A stretch of DNA of 64,000 nucleotides from CAIVVT01 sp052145115. Lineage in GTDB: Bacteria > Acidobacteriota > Terriglobia > Bryobacterales > Bryobacteraceae. The DNA lies in contig JBKQPG010000017.1 of the NCBI GenBank assembly GCA_052145115.1, positions 1-64,000 of the forward strand, written 5' to 3'. The notes below the pieces were generated by a model. It was not told the DNA's origin. It saw nothing but the letters and a program-made list of their open reading frames with translations, and ran no database searches. Shown piece by piece: positions 7,993 through 18,523 of this stretch (the first letter of the stretch is position 1; every line of letters begins with the position of its first letter). The position numbers were made by a program, and so were the translations under genes.

Positions 7993-8979
7993 TCAGCCGC
8001 ACTGCAGCGCCGTGACGATGGCGACGCGATAGACGTCCTCGGGGGAACAGCCGCGGGGCAGATCGTTGGCGGGCTTGGCCAGCCCCTGGAAAAATGGCCC
8101 GGTGTTGACCGCGCCGCCCAGCCGCTCGACGAGCTTAACGCCGATATTAGCCGAGGCCACATCAGGGAAGATGAGCGTGTTGGCCTTTCCGGCGACGGTG
8201 GATCCCGGCGCTTTGCTGCGGCCTACGGCTTCGACCAGCGCGGCATCGGCCTGCAATTCGCCATCGACGTGCAGGTGCGGCGCGCGCGCTTCGACCACGC
8301 GCCGGGCCTCGCGGACCTTTTCGACCCACGGATGCGTTGCGCTGCCCTTGGTGGAGAAAGAAAGTAATGCGACCACGGGCTCGGCGCCGATCACGCTACG
8401 CGTCGTTTCAGCCGTGGCGATGGCGATCTCGGCGAGCTGAATGGCCGAGGGGTCGACGATCAGCGCCGGGTCGGCCATGGCGAGGACGCCGTCGGCTCCG
8501 AAGACCCGGTCGTGGACGCAGACGATCATGACGCCCGAAACCGTGCGCACGTCGGGCCGCGTGCCGATGGTCGAAATGGCCGCGCGGAAGGTCTCGGCGG
8601 TAGTGGTGGCGGCGCCGCCCACGAAGGCGTCGGCGTCGCCGGCGGCGACCATCAGGCCGGCGAAGACTAGCGAGCCCTGCGCCAGGCGCTGGGCCTCGGT
8701 CTCGGTCAGGCCGCGCGCGCGCCGCCGCTCGTGCAGGATGCGCGCGTAGGCGGCGAGGCGGGGCGAGGTCGAAGGCTCAACGCATTCCATGCCGGATGGC
8801 GTGCCGGGACGGCAGATCAGGACGGGCTCGATCAGGCCGTCCTGGCGCAGCCGCGCGGCGGCCTCCAGGATGCGGGGATCGTCGCCCTCGGGGAAGACAA
8901 TGCGGCGACGCTTGGGCAGAGCGCGCAGCCGGGCCATCTGGCGTTCCAGGAAAAGCCGCGCTGACTCAGGGGGATTCAT
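7993..8979 (-). CDS. pta: Phosphate acetyltransferase
   Basis: This 328-residue short-type phosphotransacetylase interconverts acetyl-CoA plus phosphate with acetyl phosphate plus CoA. Family landmarks are RIVFPEGDDPRILEAA near the start, DAFVGGAATTTAETFRAA, LLSFSTKGSA, and the C-terminal GPFFQGLAKPANDLPRGCS followed by EDVYRVAIVTALQ. It lacks the N-terminal DRTGG regulatory domain of long Pta enzymes. No ackA is visible in this window. It is the first gene of a two-gene unit with the deacetylase-family gene and is divergent from mdh. Confidence 0.94.
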   Translation of the reverse strand: MNPPESARLFLERQMARLRALPKRRRIVFPEGDDPRILEAAARLRQDGLIEPVLICRPGTPSGMECVEPSTSPRLAAYARILHERRRARGLTETEAQRLAQGSLVFAGLMVAAGDADAFVGGAATTTAETFRAAISTIGTRPDVRTVSGVMIVCVHDRVFGADGVLAMADPALIVDPSAIQLAEIAIATAETTRSVIGAEPVVALLSFSTKGSATHPWVEKVREARRVVEARAPHLHVDGELQADAALVEAVGRSKAPGSTVAGKANTLIFPDVASANIGVKLVERLGGAVNTGPFFQGLAKPANDLPRGCSPEDVYRVAIVTALQCG

Positions 8980-9034
8980 GAATCGTCCATTGTACGCCCG
9001 GGCGGCGGAGCGCGTCTTTGAGGGCGGCGAAGGC

Positions 9035-9040
9035 TATAAT
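9035..9040 (+). promoter_or_regulatory. Candidate -10 element for mdh
   Basis: A perfect TATAAT lies 78 bp upstream of the mdh ATG, in the divergent region between pta and mdh. No good -35 element sits at 16-18 bp, so this is only a candidate. Confidence 0.35.
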
Positions 9041-9117
9041 TCGGATCAGGCCGTCTTGTCTGACCGGAGCATTTCCTTAAGGACCGGCGGTCGTGGTTGC
9101 ATTGGGGAGGGACTCTC

Positions 9118-10056
9118 ATGCGGAAAAAAGTGACGGTAGTGGGCGCGGGCAACGTAGGCGCGAACTGCGCGCTGCGTCTGGCCGGCAAGGAATTGGCCGA
9201 TGTGGTGCTCGTGGATGTGGTGGAAGGCATTCCACAGGGCAAGGGACTGGATATCGCGGAGTCGGGCCCGGTGGAGGGCTACGACGTGGCGATGACCGGC
9301 GCGAACGATTACGAGCCGACCGCCAACTCCGACATCGTCATCATCACCGCCGGCTTCCCGCGCAAGCCGGGCATGAGCCGCGACGATCTGCTAATGGCGA
9401 ACTACGAGATCGTCAAGACCGCGACCGAGCAGTCGGTGAAGTACTCGCCGAATGCGATTCTGGTGCTGGTCACCAATCCGCTGGATGCGATGTGCTGGGT
9501 GGCGTACCAGGTGTCGAAGTTCTCGCGCAACCGCCTGGTGGGGATGGCCGGCGTGCTGGACACGGCGCGCTACCGGACCTTCCTGGCGCAGGAGCTGGGC
9601 GTATCGGTCGAAAGCATCTCGGCGCTGGTGCTGGGCGGGCACGGCGATACGATGGTCCCGCTGCCGCGGCTGACCACGGTGGGCGGCATCCCGCTGACGG
9701 AACTACTGCCGCAGGCGCGCATCGACGCGATTGTGCAGCGCACGCGCGACGGTGGCGCCGAAATCGTAAAGTATCTCAAGACCGGCAGCGCGTATTACGC
9801 GCCGTCGGCGGCGGCCGTCGAGATGACGGAGTCGATTCTCAAGGACAAGAAGAAGGTCCTGCCGTGCGCGGCGTATCTGGACGGCGAGTATGGCCACAAG
9901 GGCATCTTCTCGGGCGTGCCGGTGAAGCTCGGCGCCTCGGGCATCGAGAAGATTTACGAACTGGCGCTCAGTGACACGGAGAAGGCGCAGCTCGACAAGA
10001 GCGCGGCCGCGGTGCACGAGCTGATAGAGGTCCTGAAACAGAAGGCCGGCCTGTGA
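9118..10056 (+). CDS. mdh: Malate dehydrogenase (LDH-like, NAD-dependent)
   Basis: This 312-residue LDH-like malate dehydrogenase interconverts malate and oxaloacetate in the TCA cycle. The NAD fold reads VTVVGAGNVGANCA (residues 5-18), with Asp33 after strand 2 favouring NAD. The substrate loop has Arg82 and Arg88 (GFPRKPGMSRDDLL), the arginine pattern that specifies malate over lactate. His175 in GGHGDTMVP is the proton acceptor. ATG 9118 is the start because GGGGAGGG lies 6 bp before it. Nested hairpins follow the stop. Confidence 0.96.
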   Translation: MRKKVTVVGAGNVGANCALRLAGKELADVVLVDVVEGIPQGKGLDIAESGPVEGYDVAMTGANDYEPTANSDIVIITAGFPRKPGMSRDDLLMANYEIVKTATEQSVKYSPNAILVLVTNPLDAMCWVAYQVSKFSRNRLVGMAGVLDTARYRTFLAQELGVSVESISALVLGGHGDTMVPLPRLTTVGGIPLTELLPQARIDAIVQRTRDGGAEIVKYLKTGSAYYAPSAAAVEMTESILKDKKKVLPCAAYLDGEYGHKGIFSGVPVKLGASGIEKIYELALSDTEKAQLDKSAAAVHELIEVLKQKAGL

Positions 10057-10061
10057 TGTTC

Positions 10062-10180
10062 CCGGCTTGACAGCCGGCGGCGGGACTCCCGCGCGAGGCG
10101 CGGTTGGACGTTGGCCGCGGGCTGCCGGGGGGCGCCTGGCTCCTTTCCGCGCGTCATTTCGACGCGCGCCGGGCGCCCCC
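10062..10180 (+). terminator. Nested hairpins downstream of mdh
   Basis: A first hairpin, CCGGCT-TGAC-AGCCGG (10062-10077), follows the mdh stop. A larger nested one has outer arms GGGGGCGCC (10128-10136) and GGCGCCCCC (10172-10180) and inner arms GCGCGTC (10149-10155) and GACGCGC (10161-10167). There is no T-run, so these may be transcript-stabilising or REP-like structures rather than a classical terminator. Confidence 0.5.
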
Positions 10181-10251
10181 GCTTCGTGATACCCTCTCTC
10201 CAAGCCCGGGCTGATGGACCTGAGTGATCGGCCGGGCGCGTCCTCGATCCC

Positions 10252-10809
10252 ATGCCCAAAACCCCGCTCCAGACGCCGGCGCCAGCCGCGGTCCAGGCTC
10301 CGTGCATCGATCCCCGCCACACGTGTTTCCAGCTCTCGGTGCGCCCTTCGGCGATTCACCGCTGGGGCGTCTACGCCGAGGAATCGATTCCGCGCGGGCA
10401 CAAGGTGATCGAATACACCGGCGAGCGCTGCAGCCGCCGCGAGACGGCCAAACGCGCCGCCCGGCCACTGAACTACATGTTCACGATCAATAGCTACTGG
10501 GCCCTGGACGGCAGCGTGGGCGGCAGCGGCGCCGAGTTCATCAACCATTCCTGCGATCCCAACATCCGCGCCTGGATCTGCAAGGGTCACATCCTTTACA
10601 TGGCCGCGCGCGACATTCAACCCGGCGAGGAGTTGACCGTCGACTACCATTTCGACGCCGAAGTCGAAGAGGTGATTTGCGCTTGCGGCGCCGCCAATTG
10701 CCGCGGCACCATCAATGTCAAACCGGAGCCGAGGAGCGGCGGGCGCGCCAGGCAGCGGCGCGAGGGCGGTTCCGCCAAACGACGGCGCGCGAGCGCGTCA
10801 AGTCGCTAG
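10252..10809 (+). CDS. SET-domain protein lysine methyltransferase-like protein
   Basis: This 185-residue protein carries a compact SET domain: RWGVYAEESIPRGHKVIEYTGE (SAM-binding start), FINHSCDPN (catalytic pseudoknot), GEELTVDYHF, and a post-SET Cys cluster CACGAANCRGT. Eukaryotic SET enzymes methylate lysines, and bacterial examples methylate ribosomal or nucleoid proteins in some cases. The last 30 residues are extremely basic (repeated Arg, Lys, Ser, Gly) and could contact nucleic acid. The stop lies 4 bp before the convergent lysA stop. The substrate cannot be predicted. Confidence 0.88.
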   Translation: MPKTPLQTPAPAAVQAPCIDPRHTCFQLSVRPSAIHRWGVYAEESIPRGHKVIEYTGERCSRRETAKRAARPLNYMFTINSYWALDGSVGGSGAEFINHSCDPNIRAWICKGHILYMAARDIQPGEELTVDYHFDAEVEEVICACGAANCRGTINVKPEPRSGGRARQRREGGSAKRRRASASSR

Positions 10810-10813
10810 CAGT

Positions 10814-12058
10814 TCACTCCTCGCCGCGAATCAGATCCTCGCGACTTTCCCGCCGCCGAACGACGCGCCACGAGGCGCCGTCGACGAGCACTTCGCAGGC
10901 CCGCGGGCGGGAGTTGTAGTTCGAGGCCTCTACAAAACCGTAGGCGCCGGCCGTGAGCACAGCCAGCAGGTCTCCGGGCAGCATGCTGGCCACTTCGCGA
11001 TCGCGCGCCAGGAAGTCCCCGGTTTCGCAAATCGGACCGACGATGTCGGCGGTGAGGGTGCCGAAGTGAGATTTGCGCAGGGGCACGATCTCGTGCCAGG
11101 CCTGATACAGCGCCGGACGGATGAGATCGTTCATCGCCGCGTCGACGACGATGAATTCCTTGGCGCCGTTGCGCTTGCGGTACAGCACGCGCGCCAGCAG
11201 CGCGCCCGCGTCGGCGGCAATCCAGCGCCCGGGCTCGAAGACCAGGGTCAGCTCATGGCCCTCGACCAATTGGCGGACTCGGGCCAGGTAGGCGGCGAGA
11301 TCGGGGCGCGCCTCTTCCGGCCGGTATGGCACGCCGAGGCTGCCGCCCAGATCGAGATGCGCGACGGCGAATCCGCGTGCGCGCAGGCGGAGGGCCAGAG
11401 CCACCATCTTCTCCACCGCCTCGATCAGCGGGCTCAGATCGAGCAACTGCGAGCCGATGTGGCAGCTCACGCCATCCAGCGAGAGGTTGGGCAGCGCGCG
11501 GGCGCGTTCGTACACGTTTTCCACTTCATGGATGTCAATGCCGAACTTGTGTTCGCGCAGACCGGTCGAGATGTAGGGGTGCGTCAAGGCGTCCACGTCG
11601 GGGTTCACGCGCACGGCGACGGAGGCCGTGGTGCCCAGGCGGACGGCGAGGGAACTGATCAGAGCGAGCTCGGCCTCGGACTCGCAATTGAAGCTGTGGA
11701 TGCCGCTTTCGAGCGCGTACTCGATCTCCTCGCGGGTCTTGCCCACGCCGGCGAAGACGACGGAGGAGGGATCGCCGCCGGCCTTCAGAACGCGGAACAA
11801 TTCGCCGCCGGAGACGATGTCGAAGCCAGAGCCAAGACCGGCGAGCAGCCGCAGCACGGCGAGATTGCCGTTGGCCTTGACGGCGTAGCAGACACGGTGC
11901 GGTACGCCCTCCAGCGCATGTTCGTAAGCCAGGAAATTGGCCCGCAGCGCGGCCGCGGAATAGACATAGCAGGGCGTGCCGGCCCGGGCGGCGAGCCGCG
12001 AAAGCTCGACATCCTCGCAATAGAGAACGTTGTCCCGATAATGAAATGCGCCGGGCAT
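10814..12058 (-). CDS. lysA: Diaminopimelate decarboxylase
   Basis: This 414-residue fold-III PLP enzyme decarboxylates meso-diaminopimelate to lysine. Key sites are the PLP lysine Lys61 in CYAVKANGN, the HIGSQ loop, the glycine-rich phosphate-binding DLGGSLGVPY, EPGRWIAADAG, and CETGDFLARDR, whose cysteine lies at the partner active site. Length and order are normal. It is the last gene of a same-strand run with the PP2C-type phosphatase (gap 11 bp) and deoC. Confidence 0.95.
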   Translation of the reverse strand: MPGAFHYRDNVLYCEDVELSRLAARAGTPCYVYSAAALRANFLAYEHALEGVPHRVCYAVKANGNLAVLRLLAGLGSGFDIVSGGELFRVLKAGGDPSSVVFAGVGKTREEIEYALESGIHSFNCESEAELALISSLAVRLGTTASVAVRVNPDVDALTHPYISTGLREHKFGIDIHEVENVYERARALPNLSLDGVSCHIGSQLLDLSPLIEAVEKMVALALRLRARGFAVAHLDLGGSLGVPYRPEEARPDLAAYLARVRQLVEGHELTLVFEPGRWIAADAGALLARVLYRKRNGAKEFIVVDAAMNDLIRPALYQAWHEIVPLRKSHFGTLTADIVGPICETGDFLARDREVASMLPGDLLAVLTAGAYGFVEASNYNSRPRACEVLVDGASWRVVRRRESREDLIRGEE

Positions 12059-12069
12059 GATTGCTGATC

Positions 12070-13818
12070 TCAGTTGACCTTCAGTACAATCACGGTCTGG
12101 TCGTCGTGCATCGGCGCCGTGCCGCGGAACTGCACGATGTCCTCGAGAATGGCGGCGGCGATCACTGCGGCGGGACGCGCAGCGACGGAGGTGAAAAACT
12201 CCGCCAGGCGCCTGTCGCCGTAAATCGCGCCGGCCGCGTCGGGCTGGTCCGAGACGCCGTCCGAATAAAGCAGGATCACGTCGCCCGGCCCGGCCGGAAA
12301 GACGATTTCGTCGTACTCCGCGCGTTCCAGCAAACCGACCGGCAGGCCGGTGGCCTGCAAGTTGAGGAGCTTGCCAGCGCGGCAGATCAGCGGCGTCGTC
12401 GAGCCGGCATTGGCGATGGTGAAGCGCCGCTCGCGCGATTGCCAGAGCATCGCCAGCAAGGTCAAGAAGCGCGCTTCCACCTGCCGCTCCATGAGCGCCA
12501 CATTCAGTTCCGCCAGCAATAAGGCCGGGCTGCGCCGGCGCGGAGCGATGCTGCGCACCAGGCCGTTGAAGACCGCGCCGTAGAGCGCGGCCGCGGCGCC
12601 CTTGCCGCTGGAGTCGCCGAAGACCACCATCGAAGACTCGCCGTCGTAATCGAAAAAATCGTAGACGTCGCCGCTGACGGTGCGCGCCGGTTTGTAACCG
12701 ATGCCGGTGTCGATACCCACCAGCAGCGGATGCGGGGGCAGCAGCACGTTCTGCAACTGGCGCGCGGCCTCGAGGTCCTGTTGCATCGCCTTTTCGCGCC
12801 GTTCGAGCTCCTCGTACAGGCGGGCGTTTTCGATCGCGATGGCGATCTGCGGCGCGATCAGTTGCAGCGCGCGGACGTGGTCCTCGGTGAAGGCCCCGAC
12901 GTGCTCGCTCTCGAGGTCCATCACGCCGATGACGCGGTCCTTCACGATCAGCGGGACCGCGACCTCGCTGCGAATCCCGGGGTGCGACTCGACGTAGCGC
13001 GGATCGCTCAAAGTGTCCCGCGCCAGCACCGGCTGGCCCGAACTCGCCGCGGCCCCGGTAATGCCCTTGTCGATGGGCAGGCTCTCGAGTTGCACACGCT
13101 GGTCGTAGCGCAGGCTGAACAGGCTGCGCAGCTGGCGCTTCGGTGCATCCACCTGCAGGACGACGAAGGCGTCATAGTTGATCAGCGCGTGCATCGACTT
13201 GGCGATTTCGTCGAGCAGCTTATCGAGGCGCAGGATGGAGCTGAACTCCTGCGCCAGCCGGGTGAGCGTGCGCTGGGTGCGGTTCTGGCGGTCGACGCGG
13301 CGGTACAGCCGGGCGTTATCGATGGCCGCTCCGACGCGCCCGGCGATGAGTTGCAGCAGCGCGCGGTCCTGCCCGGAAAACGCCTTCGGGGCCGTGCTCT
13401 CCAGATCGATGACGCCGACCAGCTTGTGCCGGGCCACCATCGGCACCGCCATCTCGCTGCGCACAGCGTCCAGGGCGTTGAGGTAGTTGCGCTCCTCGCG
13501 CACATCGCCGACGACGACCGCGCGGCGCTCGCGCGCGGCCACGCCCGTGACGCCCTCGCCGAGCGGGATCTGCAGATTCTGGATCACCTCTTCGCGGTGG
13601 CCGACGGCGTGACGGATGGTGAGCGTCTTGCGCCGCTCGCTGTACAGCAGGATGGCGAACAGCTCATGCGGAATCACGCGGCGCACGATCTCGGCCACGT
13701 TTTCGAGCAGCCGGTCGAGGTCGAGCGTTTCGGCGGTGATGGCCGAAACTTCGAGTAGGAAATCGAGCAACTCGGCGCGCTCCTGAAACCGGACGCGGCT
13801 TTTGGTCGTGGTGGCCAT
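12070..13818 (-). CDS. GAF-GAF-PP2C (SpoIIE/RsbU-type) serine phosphatase
   Basis: This 582-residue regulatory phosphatase has two GAF sensor domains (about residues 25-165 and 185-335), a short coiled coil (YEELERREKAMQQDLEAARQ) and a C-terminal SpoIIE/PP2C domain (about 365-582). Metal-binding motifs are intact: VSGDVYDFF, VVFGDSSGKGAAAALY, LLYSDGVSDQ and MHDDQTVIVL. Such enzymes dephosphorylate anti-anti-sigma factors in partner-switching stress pathways, with the GAF domains sensing small ligands. No anti-sigma or STAS gene is nearby, so the partner is unknown. It starts 5 bp after deoC, suggesting co-transcription with deoC and lysA. Confidence 0.93.
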   Translation of the reverse strand: MATTTKSRVRFQERAELLDFLLEVSAITAETLDLDRLLENVAEIVRRVIPHELFAILLYSERRKTLTIRHAVGHREEVIQNLQIPLGEGVTGVAARERRAVVVGDVREERNYLNALDAVRSEMAVPMVARHKLVGVIDLESTAPKAFSGQDRALLQLIAGRVGAAIDNARLYRRVDRQNRTQRTLTRLAQEFSSILRLDKLLDEIAKSMHALINYDAFVVLQVDAPKRQLRSLFSLRYDQRVQLESLPIDKGITGAAASSGQPVLARDTLSDPRYVESHPGIRSEVAVPLIVKDRVIGVMDLESEHVGAFTEDHVRALQLIAPQIAIAIENARLYEELERREKAMQQDLEAARQLQNVLLPPHPLLVGIDTGIGYKPARTVSGDVYDFFDYDGESSMVVFGDSSGKGAAAALYGAVFNGLVRSIAPRRRSPALLLAELNVALMERQVEARFLTLLAMLWQSRERRFTIANAGSTTPLICRAGKLLNLQATGLPVGLLERAEYDEIVFPAGPGDVILLYSDGVSDQPDAAGAIYGDRRLAEFFTSVAARPAAVIAAAILEDIVQFRGTAPMHDDQTVIVLKVN

Positions 13819-13823
13819 GAGAG

Positions 13824-14621
13824 TTAACGCGCGACCGCCTGCATGATTCTGACGCTCGAACTGGCCCCGATCCGCGAGGCCCCGGCCGCGACCATGGACT
13901 GCAGATCGGCGAGCGTGCGGACACCGCCCGCGGCCTTCACGCCCATCTCCGGCCCGACAACGCGCCGCATCAAGGCGACGTCGGCGGCCGTTGCGCCGGC
14001 CGGCGCGAAGCCGGTGGAAGTCTTAACGAAATCCGCGCCCGCCAGCTTGGCCAGGGCGCAGGCGGCGACCTTCTCGGCGTTGTCCAGCAGGCAGGTTTCG
14101 ATGATCACCTTCAGTCGCGCGCCGGCGGCGTGGCACAGCGCGGCGAGGCTTTGAACATCGCTCTTTACTGCGCGGTAGTCGCGTTCCTTCAGCGCGCCGA
14201 TGTGGATCACCATGTCGATCTCCTGGGCGCCGGCGCGCAGGGCCAATTCGGCCTCGCACAGCTTGGCCTGAGTCGGCGTGGCGCCCAGCGGGAACCCAGC
14301 CACGGAGCACACCTTGACCGCGCTGCCGCGCAATTCGGCCGCGGCCAGCGCCACCCGCACGGGATTCACACAGACGCTCGAGAAGCCGTATTGCCGGGCT
14401 TCCGCGCAGACCCGCCGGATGTCGTCGGCAGTCGCCTCGGGACGAAGAATCGTGTGATCGATGAGCGCGGCGATCGCGGCGCCGGAGAGCGGCGGCTCAT
14501 CCGCGCCGGCGGTCCGAGGCGGGCGTGCGGCAGCAGTCCCCGGCGCGGCCGCCGTCCCGTCCCCGGCCAACAAGCCTTCCGCGAGTGCGGTTACGATTTG
14601 TTCCAGTTCTGCGTTTTCCAT
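13824..14621 (-). CDS. deoC: Deoxyribose-phosphate aldolase
   Basis: This 265-residue class I aldolase cleaves 2-deoxyribose 5-phosphate to glyceraldehyde 3-phosphate and acetaldehyde. The Schiff-base lysine is Lys200 in GADFVKTSTGF. The other landmarks are LIDHTILRP, VCSVAGFPLGA, EIDMVIHIGALK and VKAAGGVRT. The first 45 residues, rich in Ala and Pro, are an extension relative to short DeoC proteins. It heads the deoC-phosphatase-lysA run, 137 bp after the dnaB stop. Confidence 0.94.
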   Translation of the reverse strand: MENAELEQIVTALAEGLLAGDGTAAAPGTAAARPPRTAGADEPPLSGAAIAALIDHTILRPEATADDIRRVCAEARQYGFSSVCVNPVRVALAAAELRGSAVKVCSVAGFPLGATPTQAKLCEAELALRAGAQEIDMVIHIGALKERDYRAVKSDVQSLAALCHAAGARLKVIIETCLLDNAEKVAACALAKLAGADFVKTSTGFAPAGATAADVALMRRVVGPEMGVKAAGGVRTLADLQSMVAAGASRIGASSSVRIMQAVAR

Positions 14622-14758
14622 GTGGAATCGCCACGTTCGATTTCAGTGGTCCCGGCGTCCCGCCGCGAGGGCCAATCGAACATCCCATGATACGAGGATA
14701 GCGGGTTTGGAAGAATTGGCCGCCGAGCGCCTTCACGCACGGCGGCGCGCGCTGACGG

Positions 14759-16162
<1,404 letters not shown>

Positions 16163-16386
16163 AAGTCTGATGTCCTCCAGTGTAATCCTCGCGCCGCCGT
16201 TGGCAATACATTTCGACAGGACTTTGTTTTTTATTGATTCCATAGGGCAATCCGGCGGCGCAGCCTGCGAAGAACCTGTGAACGCAGTGTGGAAATCTCC
16301 GCCGCGCCCAGCGCGGCCGCGCCGCGGCTTCATCGCGACGGGCCTGCATTCGGACTCGGCGGCCTGAAATTGGTATGTTCTGAGGC

Positions 16387-18453
16387 ATGAGCGAAACGCG
16401 CAGACGCTTCCTTGGAACTCAGATTCTCGCCGGTACGGCGGTGTTCGGCGCCGCGACTTCCGGCATGGCCGGCGCGGCGGTCCCGGGCGCCGCCCCGCCC
16501 ATCGATGGTCTGGACATCCCACTCGATGGCGAGTGGGAATTTCGCACGGAAGGCGAGGCGGCCTGGCGCACCGTCACCGTGCCGCACACCTGGCAGGTGA
16601 TGGATGGCTTCGAAGACTACTATGGCGTGGCGCACTATCGCCGCACCTTCCGCGCGCCCGCGGAGTGCGCCGATGCGGAGGTCCACATCGAATTCGAATC
16701 GGTCTTCCACACCGCCGAAGTCAAACTCAATGGCGCGCCCGTGGGCGAACATCGCGGCAAGGGCTACACGGCCTTTCAGACCCGCGAGCTGAGGCGCGTG
16801 CTGAAGCCCGGCGCGGACAACATGTTGGAGGTCCGCGTCGACAACTCATTTACAGACGCGATGCTGCCGCGCTCGCACTCCAGCGATTGGGCGCACGACG
16901 GCGGCATCTACCGCCCGGTCCATCTGCTGGTCGTGCCCAAGGCGCACATCGGCGACGTCCACTTCGACGCCTGGCCGGACGACGCTGGCGGAGCGCAGTT
17001 CAGCGCCACGGCGAGTTACGTCAGCCACGAACAAAGTGCCGTTGTCGAACTGCGGATTGTAGAACAGGAGACGGGCCGGGCGGTTCAACTCAATATCACG
17101 AACGGCCTCTACCAGTTCATGGGTGCGGCCCGGCATATGAGCTTCACCGGCTCGTGGGAGAACGCCCGCTACTGGCATTTTGATCACCCGCACCTGTATT
17201 CGCTGGAAGCGACTTTAGTGTCGAAGAACGGGACGGTCCTGCATCGGGTTTCGCAGACCTTCGGCGTCCGCAAGTTCGAAGTCAAGGACGGCGGCTTCCA
17301 GCTCAATGGCGAACGCGTGCGCCTGATGGGCGTCGAGCGCATGGCCGGCAGCAATCCGGACTACGGGATGGCCGAGCCGTCCGAATGGATCGAGCACGAC
17401 CACGCCGACATGAAGAACCTCAACTGCGTCTTCACGCGCGTCCACTGGCAGCAGGATCGCCGCGTGCTGGACTGGTGCGACCGCCACGGCATCCTGGTGC
17501 AGCTCGAAGTGCCGACCTGGGGCGGCGGCACGTTCCGCGATATGACGCCGGAGCTTGAGAAAACCCTCCAGCAGAACGGCCTCGATCAACTGCGCGAGAT
17601 GATCGCGCAGAACCGCAACCACCCTTCGGTCGTCGCCTGGGGCCTGTGCAACGAGATCGACGGGCAGAACCCGCCGGCCGCGCAATTTGCCAAGAATCTG
17701 CTCGCGGAGGCCAAGAAGCTCGATCCCTCGCGCCCCTGCACCTACGCCTCCAGCAGCCTTCATGAGACGCCCGCCAATGACGTCAGCGCCTCGATGGATT
17801 ACGTCTCGTGGAACCAGTATTACGGCAGTTGGGCCAAGGGCACGCCCGAGGATATGGAGCGGAATTTGGTTGAAATCCTGGGCGCTTTCCCCGGCAAGCC
17901 CGTGGTCATCAGCGAATACGGCTACTGCGCCTGCACGGCCGACCGTGCCGAAGGCGACGAGCAGCGCATCAGGACCCTGCGCGAGCAGGATCCCGTCCTG
18001 CGCCGCCACGACCGCGTCGCCGGGCTGATCTTTTTCTGCTACAACGACTACCGCACGCACATCGGCGACCGCGGCCAGGGCGCGTTGAAACAGCGCGTCC
18101 ACGGCGTCGTGGACCTGTATGGCCACCGCAAACCGTCCTACGAAGTTCTGCGCGAGGAAGCGAGCCCGATAGAAACTCTCACCGCAACGCTCGCCGGCAA
18201 TGAGCTCAAGGTCGCCTGGCGGACACGCGCGACCGTCCCGGGCTACACCTTGCGCGGCTACACGCTAGAAGCCGTCGTCTACGGCCAAGGCGACATTCCG
18301 GTCGAGCGGCTGCGCGTTCCTTTGCCCGATCTGTCGCCAGGCAGCGCATTCGGCCACGGGTTCAACTTGACTGCCCGCGACAGGGCGGAGGTGCGCGTGG
18401 AGATCCGCCGCCCCACTGGCTTCAGCGCCCGCACCGTGACCGTTCACAGATAG
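16387..18453 (+). CDS. Tat-exported glycoside hydrolase family 2 protein
   Basis: This 688-residue GH2 enzyme (beta-galactosidase/beta-glucuronidase-like) begins with a Tat signal (RRRFLGTQ, then an Ala/Gly-rich hydrophobic stretch), so it is exported folded. The order is a jelly-roll sugar-binding domain (about 42-185), an immunoglobulin-like domain (about 188-295) and a TIM barrel (about 300-590). The acid/base is Glu423 (LCNEIDG) and the nucleophile Glu510 (VVISEYGY). A C-terminal beta domain follows. The substrate sugar cannot be told from motifs. It is divergent from dnaB across 224 bp and is followed by the acyl-CoA synthetase gene 70 bp on. Confidence 0.93.
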   Translation: MSETRRRFLGTQILAGTAVFGAATSGMAGAAVPGAAPPIDGLDIPLDGEWEFRTEGEAAWRTVTVPHTWQVMDGFEDYYGVAHYRRTFRAPAECADAEVHIEFESVFHTAEVKLNGAPVGEHRGKGYTAFQTRELRRVLKPGADNMLEVRVDNSFTDAMLPRSHSSDWAHDGGIYRPVHLLVVPKAHIGDVHFDAWPDDAGGAQFSATASYVSHEQSAVVELRIVEQETGRAVQLNITNGLYQFMGAARHMSFTGSWENARYWHFDHPHLYSLEATLVSKNGTVLHRVSQTFGVRKFEVKDGGFQLNGERVRLMGVERMAGSNPDYGMAEPSEWIEHDHADMKNLNCVFTRVHWQQDRRVLDWCDRHGILVQLEVPTWGGGTFRDMTPELEKTLQQNGLDQLREMIAQNRNHPSVVAWGLCNEIDGQNPPAAQFAKNLLAEAKKLDPSRPCTYASSSLHETPANDVSASMDYVSWNQYYGSWAKGTPEDMERNLVEILGAFPGKPVVISEYGYCACTADRAEGDEQRIRTLREQDPVLRRHDRVAGLIFFCYNDYRTHIGDRGQGALKQRVHGVVDLYGHRKPSYEVLREEASPIETLTATLAGNELKVAWRTRATVPGYTLRGYTLEAVVYGQGDIPVERLRVPLPDLSPGSAFGHGFNLTARDRAEVRVEIRRPTGFSARTVTVHR

Positions 18454-18523
18454 CAGCGGGCGGTCGATGGGCCTCCGCCTCCTTTCGGGCTGCGCGGCGG
18501 CGCAGTCAGTGTAAAATGCCGGA

